Source: DAIOHQ01 sp036744635 (lineage in GTDB: Bacteria > Planctomycetota > Phycisphaerae > Tepidisphaerales > Tepidisphaeraceae). Taken from it: a DNA stretch of 30,738 bases. Under the pieces are notes generated by a model. The model was given only the letters and a program-made list of their open reading frames with translations. It ran no database searches and had not been told where the DNA came from. Below are positions 1-8,416 of the stretch, piece by piece. Location of the stretch: contig DAIOHQ010000022.1 of assembly GCA_036744635.1 (NCBI GenBank), forward strand, positions 1-30,738. The letters run 5' to 3'. Each line of letters opens with the position of its first letter. Position 1 is the first letter of the stretch. The position numbers and the translations under genes were made by a program.

Positions 1-28
1 CACAGGTCTGCGAGTACGCCGACCTGTG
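1..28. repeat. Short inverted repeat at window edge
   Basis: CACAGGTC at 1-8 is the exact reverse complement of GACCTGTG at 21-28, with a 12-base loop. It may be the end of a longer palindromic element cut by the window edge. Positions 29-96 hold no gene that I can see. Confidence 0.4.
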
Positions 29-96
29 GCACCCAAACTGACCCACTACCGAATTTCGTCATTGTTTGCCTCCTCCCGAAATACTCCCGCCGCGAA

Positions 97-174
97 TGTC
101 ATCCTGAGGTACTCCGAAGGATCTGGCCCCGAACGTCGATCCAGCCAGATTCTTCGGAGTACCTCAGAATGACA
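97..174. repeat. Palindromic repeat family A, copy 1
   Basis: The left arm starting TGTCATCCTGAGGTACTCCG (97) is mirrored by a right arm ending CTTCGGAGTACCTCAGAATGACA (174), with about 20 bases between the arms. The same arms recur at 1387-1464 and 23633-23861. The copy lies just past the stop codon of the minus-strand gene ending at 214, so it could also act as a 3' hairpin for that transcript. Confidence 0.85.
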
Positions 175-213
175 GGTACGCGGTATGAATGGGCAGGAAT
201 CGCGCACGATTAC

Positions 214-1317
214 TCAGCTCCCCGGCCCCTTGCCGTGGAACACCGGCAGATACCGATTCGGCATTTGCAGGATGATCAGGGCAATGCCGGTGCAGTATTC
301 TTCGGAAATCTCTCCCGCCCAACCTCCGTTGGCCTGCTGCCGGCTGATAAGCTGCTCGCGGATGGCGGGATACCATTTTGCCCAATAATCCCCGCCAGCC
401 AGGAACATCGTCTGCACCGCGTAATAGTTGCCGTAGAAATAATGCCCGGAATTCGCGGCCGAGCCGTTGCTCGGCAGGAACTTGATCACGTAGTTCAGAC
501 CGCGCTTCAAGTCGTCCCCTTCAAACACGCCGGCGTAATACAGCGCCGCACATCCGGCGGCGGAGCGCTCAAACCCGCTGCCCCCGCCGCCGCCCTGGTT
601 GGCGACATAGCTGAACCCGCCGTCAGGATTCTGGCATCGCTTCACGTAGGCGATGGCGTTGTCGATGGTTTCCTTCTCCACCTTGATCCCCGCATCCCGC
701 GCCGCCCGCAGTCCCATGATCTCGCAGATCGTCACCGAAATGTCGGCATCGAACGGCACCGGGTTATACCGCCAGCCGCCCTTGGAAGCCGGCTGCTGGC
801 TCTGCGTCTTCTGAATCAGCATCACCGCCTTTTTCAGCTTGTCCTTGATCTCCTCGTCACCGGTCATGCCGTAGACTTCGCCGAGGAAAACCGTGGCGAA
901 GCCGTGGGAATACATCACGCCGTTGGAGTTGTCGGCCGCCAGCAGGCCCGAATCCTGCGAGTTGTTGAGGATGAACTGCACCGCCCGTTTCACGTTGTCG
1001 CCATACTTGCCGCGGCCGGGGAGGTTTCCCGCCTCCATGAACGCCAGCCCGCACAGCGAGGTGATGCCGGTATGGGCGCCATATCCGCTCTGGGCCGCCC
1101 CGAACGAGCCGTCCTTGCCCTGTTTCGTTGCCAGATATGCCAGCCCCTTCTCCACCGCATCCTTCTGCCGCGGCGTGATCTCATCGCCGCGCACCTGGTT
1201 GGGGTTCTCGGCGATGCCGATGTCCTTGGCGGCCTTGGCGCCGTCCTTATCCTCCGCCAGCGCCACCACCGGCAGCGCCAACATCACCGCCGACAGCAAT
1301 AGCGTTTTCAACTTCAT
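214..1317 (-). CDS. Secreted alpha/alpha-toroid protein (prenyltransferase/squalene-cyclase repeat family)
   Basis: A 367-residue protein. Starting at the ATG at 1317 gives a clean signal peptide (MKLKTLLLSAVMLALPVVALA, then EDKDG), so I prefer it to the upstream in-frame ATG (1323) and TTG (1338). The mature part carries repeated Q-x3-G-x-(F/W) segments typical of squalene-cyclase/prenyltransferase toroids: QGKDGSFG, QNPDGGFSY and QANGGWAG. I see no DxDD or DDxxD cyclisation motif, so enzyme activity is unlikely and a binding or structural role in the periplasm fits better. A five-glycine run lies in the middle (GGGGGS). It is the last gene of the MoxR/Bat-like run, downstream of the DUF4175-like gene, but a 216-bp gap holding a hairpin and a family A repeat separates them. 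Fold call is good, function unknown. Confidence 0.85.
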   Translation of the reverse strand: MKLKTLLLSAVMLALPVVALAEDKDGAKAAKDIGIAENPNQVRGDEITPRQKDAVEKGLAYLATKQGKDGSFGAAQSGYGAHTGITSLCGLAFMEAGNLPGRGKYGDNVKRAVQFILNNSQDSGLLAADNSNGVMYSHGFATVFLGEVYGMTGDEEIKDKLKKAVMLIQKTQSQQPASKGGWRYNPVPFDADISVTICEIMGLRAARDAGIKVEKETIDNAIAYVKRCQNPDGGFSYVANQGGGGGSGFERSAAGCAALYYAGVFEGDDLKRGLNYVIKFLPSNGSAANSGHYFYGNYYAVQTMFLAGGDYWAKWYPAIREQLISRQQANGGWAGEISEEYCTGIALIILQMPNRYLPVFHGKGPGS

Positions 1318-1386
1318 GTACATCTCGCAATTCAACAATCGTACCCCGAAACAACCAGCGCGTTCGGACCTTCAATTCACGCTACT

Positions 1387-1464
1387 TGTCATTCTGAGGT
1401 ACTCCGAAGAATCTGCCTGGATCTTCATCCTCGGCCAGATCTTTCGGAGTACCTCAGGATAACA
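1387..1464. repeat. Palindromic repeat family A, copy 2
   Basis: Left arm TGTCATTCTGAGGTACTCCG (1387) and right arm CTTTCGGAGTACCTCAGGATAACA (ending 1464) form a long imperfect hairpin. It lies between the toroid gene and the DUF4175-like gene, upstream of the start codon at 1317. Its inner part differs from copies 1 and 3. Confidence 0.85.
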
Positions 1465-1470
1465 ATCTGT

Positions 1471-1515
1471 TCCGAATCAAAGCACCGGATTCTCCATCCG
1501 GTGCTTTGATTCGGA
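1471..1515 (-). terminator. Perfect hairpin downstream of the DUF4175-like gene
   Basis: CCGAATCAAAGCACCGGA (1472-1489) is exactly mirrored by TCCGGTGCTTTGATTCGG (1497-1514) around a 7-base loop, with one more A-T pair outside. It begins about 20 bases past the stop codon of the minus-strand gene at 1534. No strong T tract follows, so it may be an RNA 3'-end stabiliser or a partial terminator. Confidence 0.6.
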
Positions 1516-1533
1516 TCGACAAAGTCCTTCCCC

Positions 1534-4500
1534 TTACTTCTCCGACGCCTTGGTGGCCATCGCCTTGTAATACTTGTCGATCATGTCCTTGTACTTCTCA
1601 ACCGGCTGATCGCCCGCGCCTTCCAGCATCGCCTGCCGGTCACGGGGAGTCGTCAGGCCCCAGATTTTCAGCGATTCCGCGATCGTCTGGTGCAGGTCGG
1701 CATTCGTGTCGCCGCCGCCCCCCAGGGTCGTGTTCGGTGCCGGGGTCTTCGCAGTGTTCGCCTTGGCTTGGCCCGGCGTCGGCTTGCCCTGTCCGGGCTT
1801 ACCCTCAGCGTCCGGTTGTCCTTCACCGGGCTTCGGCTCGCCTGGTTTTTTGTCGCCCGGCTGCGGCTTAGGACTCCCTTGCGACTGTTGCTGCTGCGCC
1901 TGCTGGATCAGGTCATTCAGGTCCGCGATGATCTTATCCTGGATCATCTGCGTGGTCTTGCCCGGATCGGTGTTCAGCGCCAGCCGCTGCCGCGAACGGC
2001 CCATGCGGTCGCCGACCAGGTTTGCTTCCTTCTCACCCTTGTCGGCTTCGGGCTTCTGATCTTCCAACAGCCCTTTTTCCAGTTCCTGATTCTCGATCGC
2101 TTCCTTGGTGGTCTCTTCGGGAAGCAGATCGCGATTGTCCGGCTCCGGACCGAGCTTACCGCCGGCCCTCTCCATCATCTGTCCGAGCATGTTGCGAATC
2201 TTGCCCTGCTTGCCGCCGAGATTCGTGATCTCTCCCTTGTCCTTGGCGGCATCGGCGGCCGCGGCCTTCGTGCCATTGTTCACCCGGGCCTGCAGCGCCT
2301 TGAGCAGCCGCAACTCGGCCTCGGTCGGCATGTGTGGGGGCGGACTGGCGCCTCCACCACCGCCGGCGCCACCGCGCTGGTCGAACTTCGACTTGCGCGG
2401 CGGGGTCTCCTTCAGGCTGTCGATCATGTCCTTCAACTGATCCGCGATCGCCACCTGCGTAATCTGCGTCTTCTTGCCGGTGTCGGTCTTGGCCAGCTTC
2501 TCGGTCGAGTTGTCCATCAGCTCGACCACATCCTTGTTGGCCTCCAGATAGACCACCGAGCCCAGCGTCGACAGGTCCTTCTCGATGTCCTTGGTATCCT
2601 TCGACAGCGCCCCCTGCTTCTGGGTGACTTCCTTGACCTTGTTCAAGTCAGTACGAGCGATGCCCTCGGGCGTTCGCCGCTTGTCCATGCCCACGGTCTC
2701 CTCGTTCACGCCCTTGAGCTGCTCGGCGAGGATCTTTTCATAGCGGGCGCGGATGGCGTCCTTCTTGGCGTTCTCGGCCTTGTCGTTGGCGTCATCGGCC
2801 TGCTTGTCCACCTTTTCCTTGGCGTCGAGCAGCGCCAACAGCGCCTCAACCTGCGGCGGGGCATACGCATCCGCCAGCTTGTTGTCGCGCAGCGCCACGA
2901 TCGCCCGTTCCATCTTGCCTGATGCCTTGGTCAGCGCCGCGGCGATCTCCGCCCCGCCGCTCTCGATCTTCTGCGCTGCCGCCACGTTGTCCTGCGTGTT
3001 CTTCTGCGTCAATTCCTGGCCGACGGTGATGCCGCCGAGGTCCGTCGCCGTCGGCTTGGGGTCGGTTTCATCCAGCTTGGCCAGCTTCACCAACTGCTTG
3101 AATTCATCGGCGGTCAGCTTCTTCATCGCCTCGCCGCCCTGCAGGTGCAGGTTGTCGAAGTTATGCGTCGCCTGCCGCTTGATGAGCTGGGCGATCTGCT
3201 CCTGCATCTCGGCAAGCTGCTTCTGCAGCTCTTCGAGCTTGCGGCGCTCCGCCTCGCGAAGCTCGCTCAGCATCTTCTCCAGGCCAAGTTCCACCTGCGA
3301 CTGCGACTGCTGCGCACTTGCTTGCTTGTTCTCGCTGGCTGACTTGGCGGCGCTGGCCGCGTTCGACGCAACCTGCTGCGACTTGGACGTCTTGGCCGCC
3401 TTGCTCATCGCTTCCGAAGCCGATGGATCGGACTTCTTGGTGTTCTCCGACGCCTTCTGCATGTCGTCAGTGGCTTTGGCGATCTGCTCCGACAGCTTCT
3501 GCTGTGCGTCGGCGTTCTTCTGCATGTCCTTGGCATCTTGCGGCTTGTTCTTGGCGATGTCTTCGGGCTTCTCCCCAATGTGGTCCTTGCCCAGCTTCTT
3601 AGTTTCCTCGCTGATCTTTTGCTGGTCTTCCTTCATCTTCTCAATCCGCTTGATCATCGGGGACAAACCGCCAAACTGGTTCATCTTCTCGCCCAGCTTG
3701 CCCAGTTCATCCGAAGCCTTCTGCTGATTCTCCGAAGCATTTTTCATCGCCTCGTTGCGATCGTCGGTGTTCTTCTTCTGCTGCTCCGGCGATGCCTTGG
3801 AATCGTTCTTGGCGTCCTTGGCCTCGTTGATCTTGTTGGCGGCATCCTTCATCGGATTCTCGGCGGTCTCGTTCAACTTGTCCGAAACCTCGCCGAGCGT
3901 CTTCTTCAGACCATCTTCCTTGCTGCGGTTCTGGTCCATGCGGTCCTGCACGGCATCCAGCTTCGAGGCGATCTGCTTGGCGGTGGATGCCGCCGTCGCC
4001 TGCTGGTTGGCCAGGGTCTCGGCCACCTTCTTGTCATCCTTGCTGAATTCCGGCTTCTTGCCGGTGTCCTTCTTCAGGTCGTCGGTGGCGCTCTTGGTGG
4101 TGTCCTGCGTATTCTTCACCTGCGTGACCTGCGCCGCCGCGTTCTGCGCATCCTGCATGATCTGCTCGATCAGCGCTTCCTGGCTGATGATCGTCACCCG
4201 CAGCTTCCCGCTGGAAACCGGCTCGTGATACTTGCCGTCCAGCTCGAAGTTGTCCTGCACCTGCACACAATATTCCAGCATGTCGCCGGGCTTGAGATTG
4301 GCTTCTTTGAGATCGCGGGCGAGTTCCCACTGGTAATTCGCGCGGTAGCGCTGCCGGTCGGCCGAGCCTTCCACCTTTGCCCAGGTCACCTGATCGGCCG
4401 CGGCGCTCTCCTGCACCAGCGGAATCTCCCAATGCTTCTTGTCGCCCAGCCGCTCCACCAGCAGGGTGGCGGTCTTGATCCCGTAATCATCCTCCGCCAC

Positions 4501-5811
4501 CGCCTGCAGCGGGACGTAGGCATCGGGCGTGCATTCCTCATTGCGCCGCGGGCTTTCGATCTGCACCGTCGGCGTCTGGTCGGGACGCACCACCAGCTCG
4601 AACTCCTCGAGCGCTGCGTTCTGGAAGTTGTCGCTGTCGGTCGCCCGCACCTTGAAGCGCAACGACTCGCGGGCATTGAACTGCCCCACCGCCGTCGAGG
4701 GGCTGGCGTTTTTCCACTGGATTGTCGGCAGCTTGGTTTCCGCCGTCACCGGCAGCAGCTCGATCGCGCTTCCGCCGGCCAGGTCCTTGTTGAAGTAAAT
4801 CTTCAGCGCCACGTCCGCGCCGATGGTCATCACCGCCGGGCCTTCCGACAGGTTCACCGTCGATTCCGACATGTTGGCGTACGCGGGCGGCTTGACGATC
4901 GCCTCCACCCGCGAAATCACCAGCCGCGGAACGATCGTGATCTCCTTGAGGTCTTCGCGATCATCCCCCGCTTCCATCCACACCTTCAACTTGCCGGTGG
5001 GATGGCTGGCATCCGCCTTGGCGTCGAGGCTGGCCGAGAACGTGCCATCCTCGTTGCGGTTCATGTATTCCTTCTGCGCCGGCCCGTTGTCATAGCTGTA
5101 GAACACGATCGGCTTCATCGAAGCCTTGTCGCCCTTGGAGAGCTTCATCTTGACGTCGATGCGCTGCCCGACGGGAATCCGCTGCGGCGTCTCGCTGAGC
5201 AGGTCAATGTGTACCCGCTTCGGCCAAGCCTGATTGGAAAACGGATTGAACAGGCGCGACATCGCAATTTTGGAATATTGCGGACTGACCACCAGCGCCA
5301 ACAGCACCAGCAGCCCCACCGCCGCCGCACCCACGCCGGCCGAATACCACACCGGGCGGGTCACGATTACTTTGTTCAGGTCAACACTTTGCGCCAAGGT
5401 CGCCGCCTCGCCAACGACGCGCTGCTTCATCATGTCCGAGCCGGGCTGATCGGAGCGGACGAAATCCACCGTGCTGCGCAGGCGGTCATCAAACTGCGGG
5501 AAGGTCTGCTCGACCGCGCCGGCGATGTCGCCGATGCTGAGCTTGGCCAGCGCCGGGCGGATCATCCACTGGTACAGCACATATCCCAAACCGCCAAGGG
5601 CGGCCAGGATCACCACGAAGCGGGGACCGGTGCCGGGAAGGTTCAGCAGGTAGTCCAGCAGCACCGTTGCCAGCAATAATGCGACAACGGCCGCCACCAC
5701 CACGCCCACGCCAAACGCCACCGAGAGGAATTTCGCCTTGCGGCGCACCCCATCCAGCGACCGTAAAACGGCATCGTGCTTTTGCGACGTCATATTGACT
5801 GTAGGCGGCAT
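1534..5811 (-). CDS. Very large DUF4175-like membrane protein with long coiled-coil region
   Basis: A 1425-residue protein. The ATG at 5811 is chosen because AAGGAG lies seven bases upstream; an in-frame ATG at 5862 would begin inside a repeat hairpin. The N-terminus has two close membrane helices (about residues 27-52 and 56-78) and a third near 155-178 (VGLLVLLALVV). Next come beta-rich, Ig-like regions (about 190-560), then several hundred residues rich in Lys, Asp, Glu, Ala and Gln that look like coiled coil. The C-terminus is a Pro/Gly/Lys linker (QPGDKKPGEPKPGEGQP) and a short helical tail. This matches the planctomycete DUF4175 layout: an inner-membrane anchor with a long periplasmic or envelope stalk. 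It follows the VWA gene with an 87-bp gap. It is probably an envelope-stress or assembly partner of the MoxR/VWA proteins, but the function is inferred only. Confidence 0.8.
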   Translation of the reverse strand: MPPTVNMTSQKHDAVLRSLDGVRRKAKFLSVAFGVGVVVAAVVALLLATVLLDYLLNLPGTGPRFVVILAALGGLGYVLYQWMIRPALAKLSIGDIAGAVEQTFPQFDDRLRSTVDFVRSDQPGSDMMKQRVVGEAATLAQSVDLNKVIVTRPVWYSAGVGAAAVGLLVLLALVVSPQYSKIAMSRLFNPFSNQAWPKRVHIDLLSETPQRIPVGQRIDVKMKLSKGDKASMKPIVFYSYDNGPAQKEYMNRNEDGTFSASLDAKADASHPTGKLKVWMEAGDDREDLKEITIVPRLVISRVEAIVKPPAYANMSESTVNLSEGPAVMTIGADVALKIYFNKDLAGGSAIELLPVTAETKLPTIQWKNASPSTAVGQFNARESLRFKVRATDSDNFQNAALEEFELVVRPDQTPTVQIESPRRNEECTPDAYVPLQAVAEDDYGIKTATLLVERLGDKKHWEIPLVQESAAADQVTWAKVEGSADRQRYRANYQWELARDLKEANLKPGDMLEYCVQVQDNFELDGKYHEPVSSGKLRVTIISQEALIEQIMQDAQNAAAQVTQVKNTQDTTKSATDDLKKDTGKKPEFSKDDKKVAETLANQQATAASTAKQIASKLDAVQDRMDQNRSKEDGLKKTLGEVSDKLNETAENPMKDAANKINEAKDAKNDSKASPEQQKKNTDDRNEAMKNASENQQKASDELGKLGEKMNQFGGLSPMIKRIEKMKEDQQKISEETKKLGKDHIGEKPEDIAKNKPQDAKDMQKNADAQQKLSEQIAKATDDMQKASENTKKSDPSASEAMSKAAKTSKSQQVASNAASAAKSASENKQASAQQSQSQVELGLEKMLSELREAERRKLEELQKQLAEMQEQIAQLIKRQATHNFDNLHLQGGEAMKKLTADEFKQLVKLAKLDETDPKPTATDLGGITVGQELTQKNTQDNVAAAQKIESGGAEIAAALTKASGKMERAIVALRDNKLADAYAPPQVEALLALLDAKEKVDKQADDANDKAENAKKDAIRARYEKILAEQLKGVNEETVGMDKRRTPEGIARTDLNKVKEVTQKQGALSKDTKDIEKDLSTLGSVVYLEANKDVVELMDNSTEKLAKTDTGKKTQITQVAIADQLKDMIDSLKETPPRKSKFDQRGGAGGGGGASPPPHMPTEAELRLLKALQARVNNGTKAAAADAAKDKGEITNLGGKQGKIRNMLGQMMERAGGKLGPEPDNRDLLPEETTKEAIENQELEKGLLEDQKPEADKGEKEANLVGDRMGRSRQRLALNTDPGKTTQMIQDKIIADLNDLIQQAQQQQSQGSPKPQPGDKKPGEPKPGEGQPDAEGKPGQGKPTPGQAKANTAKTPAPNTTLGGGGDTNADLHQTIAESLKIWGLTTPRDRQAMLEGAGDQPVEKYKDMIDKYYKAMATKASEK

Positions 5812-5834
5812 TGCGTTTCTCCTTCGTTCGGTGA

Positions 5835-5872
5835 GGCAGACATTCCTGTCTGCCGCGGACATGGTTGTCCGC
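5835..5872. repeat. Two adjacent short hairpins related to family B
   Basis: GGCAGACA-TTCC-TGTCTGCC (5835-5854) is followed at once by GCGGACA-TGGT-TGTCCGC (5855-5872). The first matches the left arm of the family B elements at 18259 and 23716. The pair fills the spacer between the VWA gene and the DUF4175-like gene and adds a false N-terminal extension to the latter if the start at 5862 is used. Confidence 0.75.
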
Positions 5873-5898
5873 TCCCCGGTTTGGCGCTTTCTTGCGCC

Positions 5899-8361
5899 CT
5901 ACAACATGCCATACACCTTACGTAACACCCACTCGACTGTAATAAGTAGCACAAAAATCACAATTGCCAGCGGAGCATCCCAAAGCGGCTCGGCCGACTC
6001 GATGGGGATGATCTTTGCCGCTGAGGTAATCAGCTTCGGCAACTCCGTGCGGGCCTGGTTGAATTCCACAAGCTGCCCGTTGGTTTCCGATGCCAAAGTC
6101 GACAGCAGTGTGCGGTTTACTTCCGGCTGCATCAGTTCCAGCCGCGGCACCAGCACCGAAAAATGCTCCTCTTTGGGATCCATTCCCGGCGCGATCGACG
6201 GCAGCCGGGCGTAGAACTCGCCAACCCGGTCGGCCGCGTAGGACATCACGTACAACTCCGGCTGGCCTTCCTGGCGCACCAAGTTCTCCTGCCGGATCGG
6301 CGTCCCCTTGTCGTCCACTATTTCGACGCGGATGTTCTCGGGAAGTTGCGGCTGAACGGATGGATCCAAAACCCGCATGTTGATGCGAATTTGCTCGCCC
6401 AGCTCGTACGCCGGCCGAACCGCCCCGAACGTCATCTTGCGCTGCCCCAGTTTTTTCGCCCGAGCAAGATACCGCAACTGCTGCACCCAATAGGTGTCGA
6501 AGACCGACTCCCCAGTATAGAAGCGCCAGCGCCAGGAATCATCCACCGCGCTGAATAGCGTTCGGCCCGCCCCAAATCGCCCCACCACCAGTATCGGCGC
6601 CTTGCGGCCATCGGAATCGGGACTGAGATCGGACGGATGCTCCGCATAGGTCTCGCCGACGCCGCGCTTGGCGCTGACGCCGCGGCAATACCAGAAGAGC
6701 ACGGGGAGATCGTCGTGCAGGTACTTCTCGTTCTTTTCCTTGTCAGAGAAGAACCGGAAGAACGAAGAGGCCGCCCCCTCGCGGGTCAACGTCGGGCGGA
6801 AACCCTGGGTGATGGTCGGCTCGTTTTCCAGGGAATCGACCTTGGCGATGTTCACCGGCAGAACTGCTTCGATGGCGGTGTTGCGGTACGCCTGCGGGGC
6901 GTATTTCGGACCGGCCACCATGCCAAACCCGCCGCCCTTCTTGGAGACGAAATCGCTCACAAGCTGCAGTTGCGCATCGGTGAACTGCCGCGGATCGACA
7001 TCGCCGACCAGCACCACGTCGTACTGCATCAGCTCCGTCATTGTGTCGGGAAAACGCTTGAGCGGGCCGGGGAACTCCGGCGTGGCGGGATCGCCCTCCT
7101 GAATGAAGCCGGTATCGGCGCTGGTGAGCAAGCAACTGATATTTATCGTCTTCTCACGGATCATCTCGTTCTTGATGTAGCGGTAATCCCAGCGCGGATA
7201 ACCATCGACGTAGACCACCGAAATCTTGGCGTCCAGCACCGTCACCTGCGCGGTGCGGATGTTGTCCTGGTCATCGAGCTCGCCGGTCTGCTTCACCGCT
7301 TCCACGATCAGGTCATGCGGGCCGACGCCATCGGGCTTGAACTGGATTTCGGTTTCAATTGGATTGCCGTTGGGGACGTTGATCGTCACCTCGGCGGGGG
7401 ACTTGTCCGCCTTCAGCATCGGCAGGCCGGTTTTCTTGTCTTTGATGACCACCTTCACCGGGTGATTCGGCTCGTAGCCGGTGGCGCGGATGGTGATTTT
7501 CGCGTTTTCGATATCCCCTTCAAAGATGCTCTCCTCCATGTTGATAAGCTGCACTTCGATATTCTGCGGGGCCTTCTCGGACCCGACCGCGATCGGGAAA
7601 ACTTTCACGCCGTAACTCTTCACCGCGTTCAGCGATTCCTGAATCGGCTGGGCGGGCGTATCGCGCCCGTCGGTCAGCACCACCACGCCGGCGATGCGCT
7701 GGCCTTGCATGTCCTCGAGCACATCCCGCACCGAGTTGATCACCTGGGTGTGCTGACCTTCGGGCGCGAGCGTGCGGAGCTCCGCCACCGGCGCCGCCGG
7801 CTGCGAGGTTGCAGTGGCCGTCCTGGGCTTCTGGCCTTCCTTCGACTCAATCTGGTTCATCGTTGCCAGCGGCTGGGCGTTGGAATCGAAGGAATAAAAC
7901 CGGATTGTGTGCTGCTTGCTCAGCTTGCGCAGCAACTCGGCATCGCTGCCTTCCAGCAGGTCCATCACCGCTTGCAGCCGGGTTTTCGGCTGGCCGTCGG
8001 GGCCGATCTCGCCATCCTTCACCCGCATGCTGATGGTCTTGTCGATCATGACCGCCATTACCGATGGCTCGGTGCGGCTTTGCACGAGAGTAATGACCGG
8101 CCGATTCAGCAGCACCAGGATGAAACCAAGCAGAGCAGCGCGAAACGTCCCCAGCAGAATCCGCGCGAAGCGCCCGCGCCCCTCGTGGCGATAGACGTAG
8201 ATCACCAGCAGCAACGCCACGGCGGCCAGGCAGAAGTTCCACACGCCGGCGCCGATGAAGGTCTGGCCCGGCCAGTGCGGATTGAAGGTGACATTGAAGT
8301 CACCTTGCTTGCTCAAGAAGCCCTTGTCCAGGCCCAGGATGATTTCCAAAAATCGTTGCAT
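5899..8361 (-). CDS. VWA-domain membrane protein with glutamine-amidotransferase-like region
   Basis: An 820-residue protein. Membrane helices lie at about residues 35-57 and 66-88, and one more at the C-terminus (about 795-815, APLAIVIFVLLITVEWVL). A von Willebrand factor A domain spans about 100-275; its metal site is slightly altered (D107-K-T-I-S111 in place of DxSxS), with LTDGRD further on. After a beta-rich stretch comes a class-I-amidotransferase-like fold (VVYVDGYPRWDYRYIKNEM near 370, GGGFGMVAGPKYAPQAYRNT near 480) without a visible catalytic Cys-His-Glu set, as in other BatA/VWA relatives. It follows the BatA-like gene by 55 bp and shares its topology. Probable role is protein-protein assembly in the cell envelope with the MoxR ATPase; substrates are unknown. 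Confidence 0.85.
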   Translation of the reverse strand: MQRFLEIILGLDKGFLSKQGDFNVTFNPHWPGQTFIGAGVWNFCLAAVALLLVIYVYRHEGRGRFARILLGTFRAALLGFILVLLNRPVITLVQSRTEPSVMAVMIDKTISMRVKDGEIGPDGQPKTRLQAVMDLLEGSDAELLRKLSKQHTIRFYSFDSNAQPLATMNQIESKEGQKPRTATATSQPAAPVAELRTLAPEGQHTQVINSVRDVLEDMQGQRIAGVVVLTDGRDTPAQPIQESLNAVKSYGVKVFPIAVGSEKAPQNIEVQLINMEESIFEGDIENAKITIRATGYEPNHPVKVVIKDKKTGLPMLKADKSPAEVTINVPNGNPIETEIQFKPDGVGPHDLIVEAVKQTGELDDQDNIRTAQVTVLDAKISVVYVDGYPRWDYRYIKNEMIREKTINISCLLTSADTGFIQEGDPATPEFPGPLKRFPDTMTELMQYDVVLVGDVDPRQFTDAQLQLVSDFVSKKGGGFGMVAGPKYAPQAYRNTAIEAVLPVNIAKVDSLENEPTITQGFRPTLTREGAASSFFRFFSDKEKNEKYLHDDLPVLFWYCRGVSAKRGVGETYAEHPSDLSPDSDGRKAPILVVGRFGAGRTLFSAVDDSWRWRFYTGESVFDTYWVQQLRYLARAKKLGQRKMTFGAVRPAYELGEQIRINMRVLDPSVQPQLPENIRVEIVDDKGTPIRQENLVRQEGQPELYVMSYAADRVGEFYARLPSIAPGMDPKEEHFSVLVPRLELMQPEVNRTLLSTLASETNGQLVEFNQARTELPKLITSAAKIIPIESAEPLWDAPLAIVIFVLLITVEWVLRKVYGML

Positions 8362-8363
8362 AA

Positions 8364-8391
8364 TTGGTCAATTGTCAATGGTCATTTGTCA
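8364..8391. repeat. Heptanucleotide tandem repeat, four units (WTKGTCA)
   Basis: Four contiguous 7-base units TTGGTCA, ATTGTCA, ATGGTCA and TTTGTCA lie directly upstream of the start codon of the minus-strand VWA gene. The array replaces any recognisable ribosome-binding site for that gene. It resembles the short tandemly repeated heptamers (STRR) described in cyanobacteria. Confidence 0.8.
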
Positions 8392-8399
8392 TCTTCCGC

Positions 8400-8415
8400 G
8401 TCCGCTGAAGCGGAC
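8400..8415. repeat. 16-base palindrome (GTCCGCTGAAGCGGAC)
   Basis: A perfect stem with a two-base loop, sitting between the heptamer array and the stop codon of the BatA-like gene. It could be a short 3' hairpin or a remnant of a dispersed repeat. Confidence 0.5.
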
Positions 8416-8416
8416 C

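Noticed and set aside
169..1302. Long open frame on the plus strand opposite the toroid gene
   Set aside because: It mirrors a well-supported minus-strand gene with signal peptide and repeats. The encoded residues are His/Arg/Gln-rich, as expected for antisense of GC-rich genes.
3538..5679. 713-residue open frame on the plus strand
   Set aside because: It is antisense to the DUF4175-like gene, has no recognisable domain, and its Arg/His/Leu-rich composition is typical of a shadow frame.
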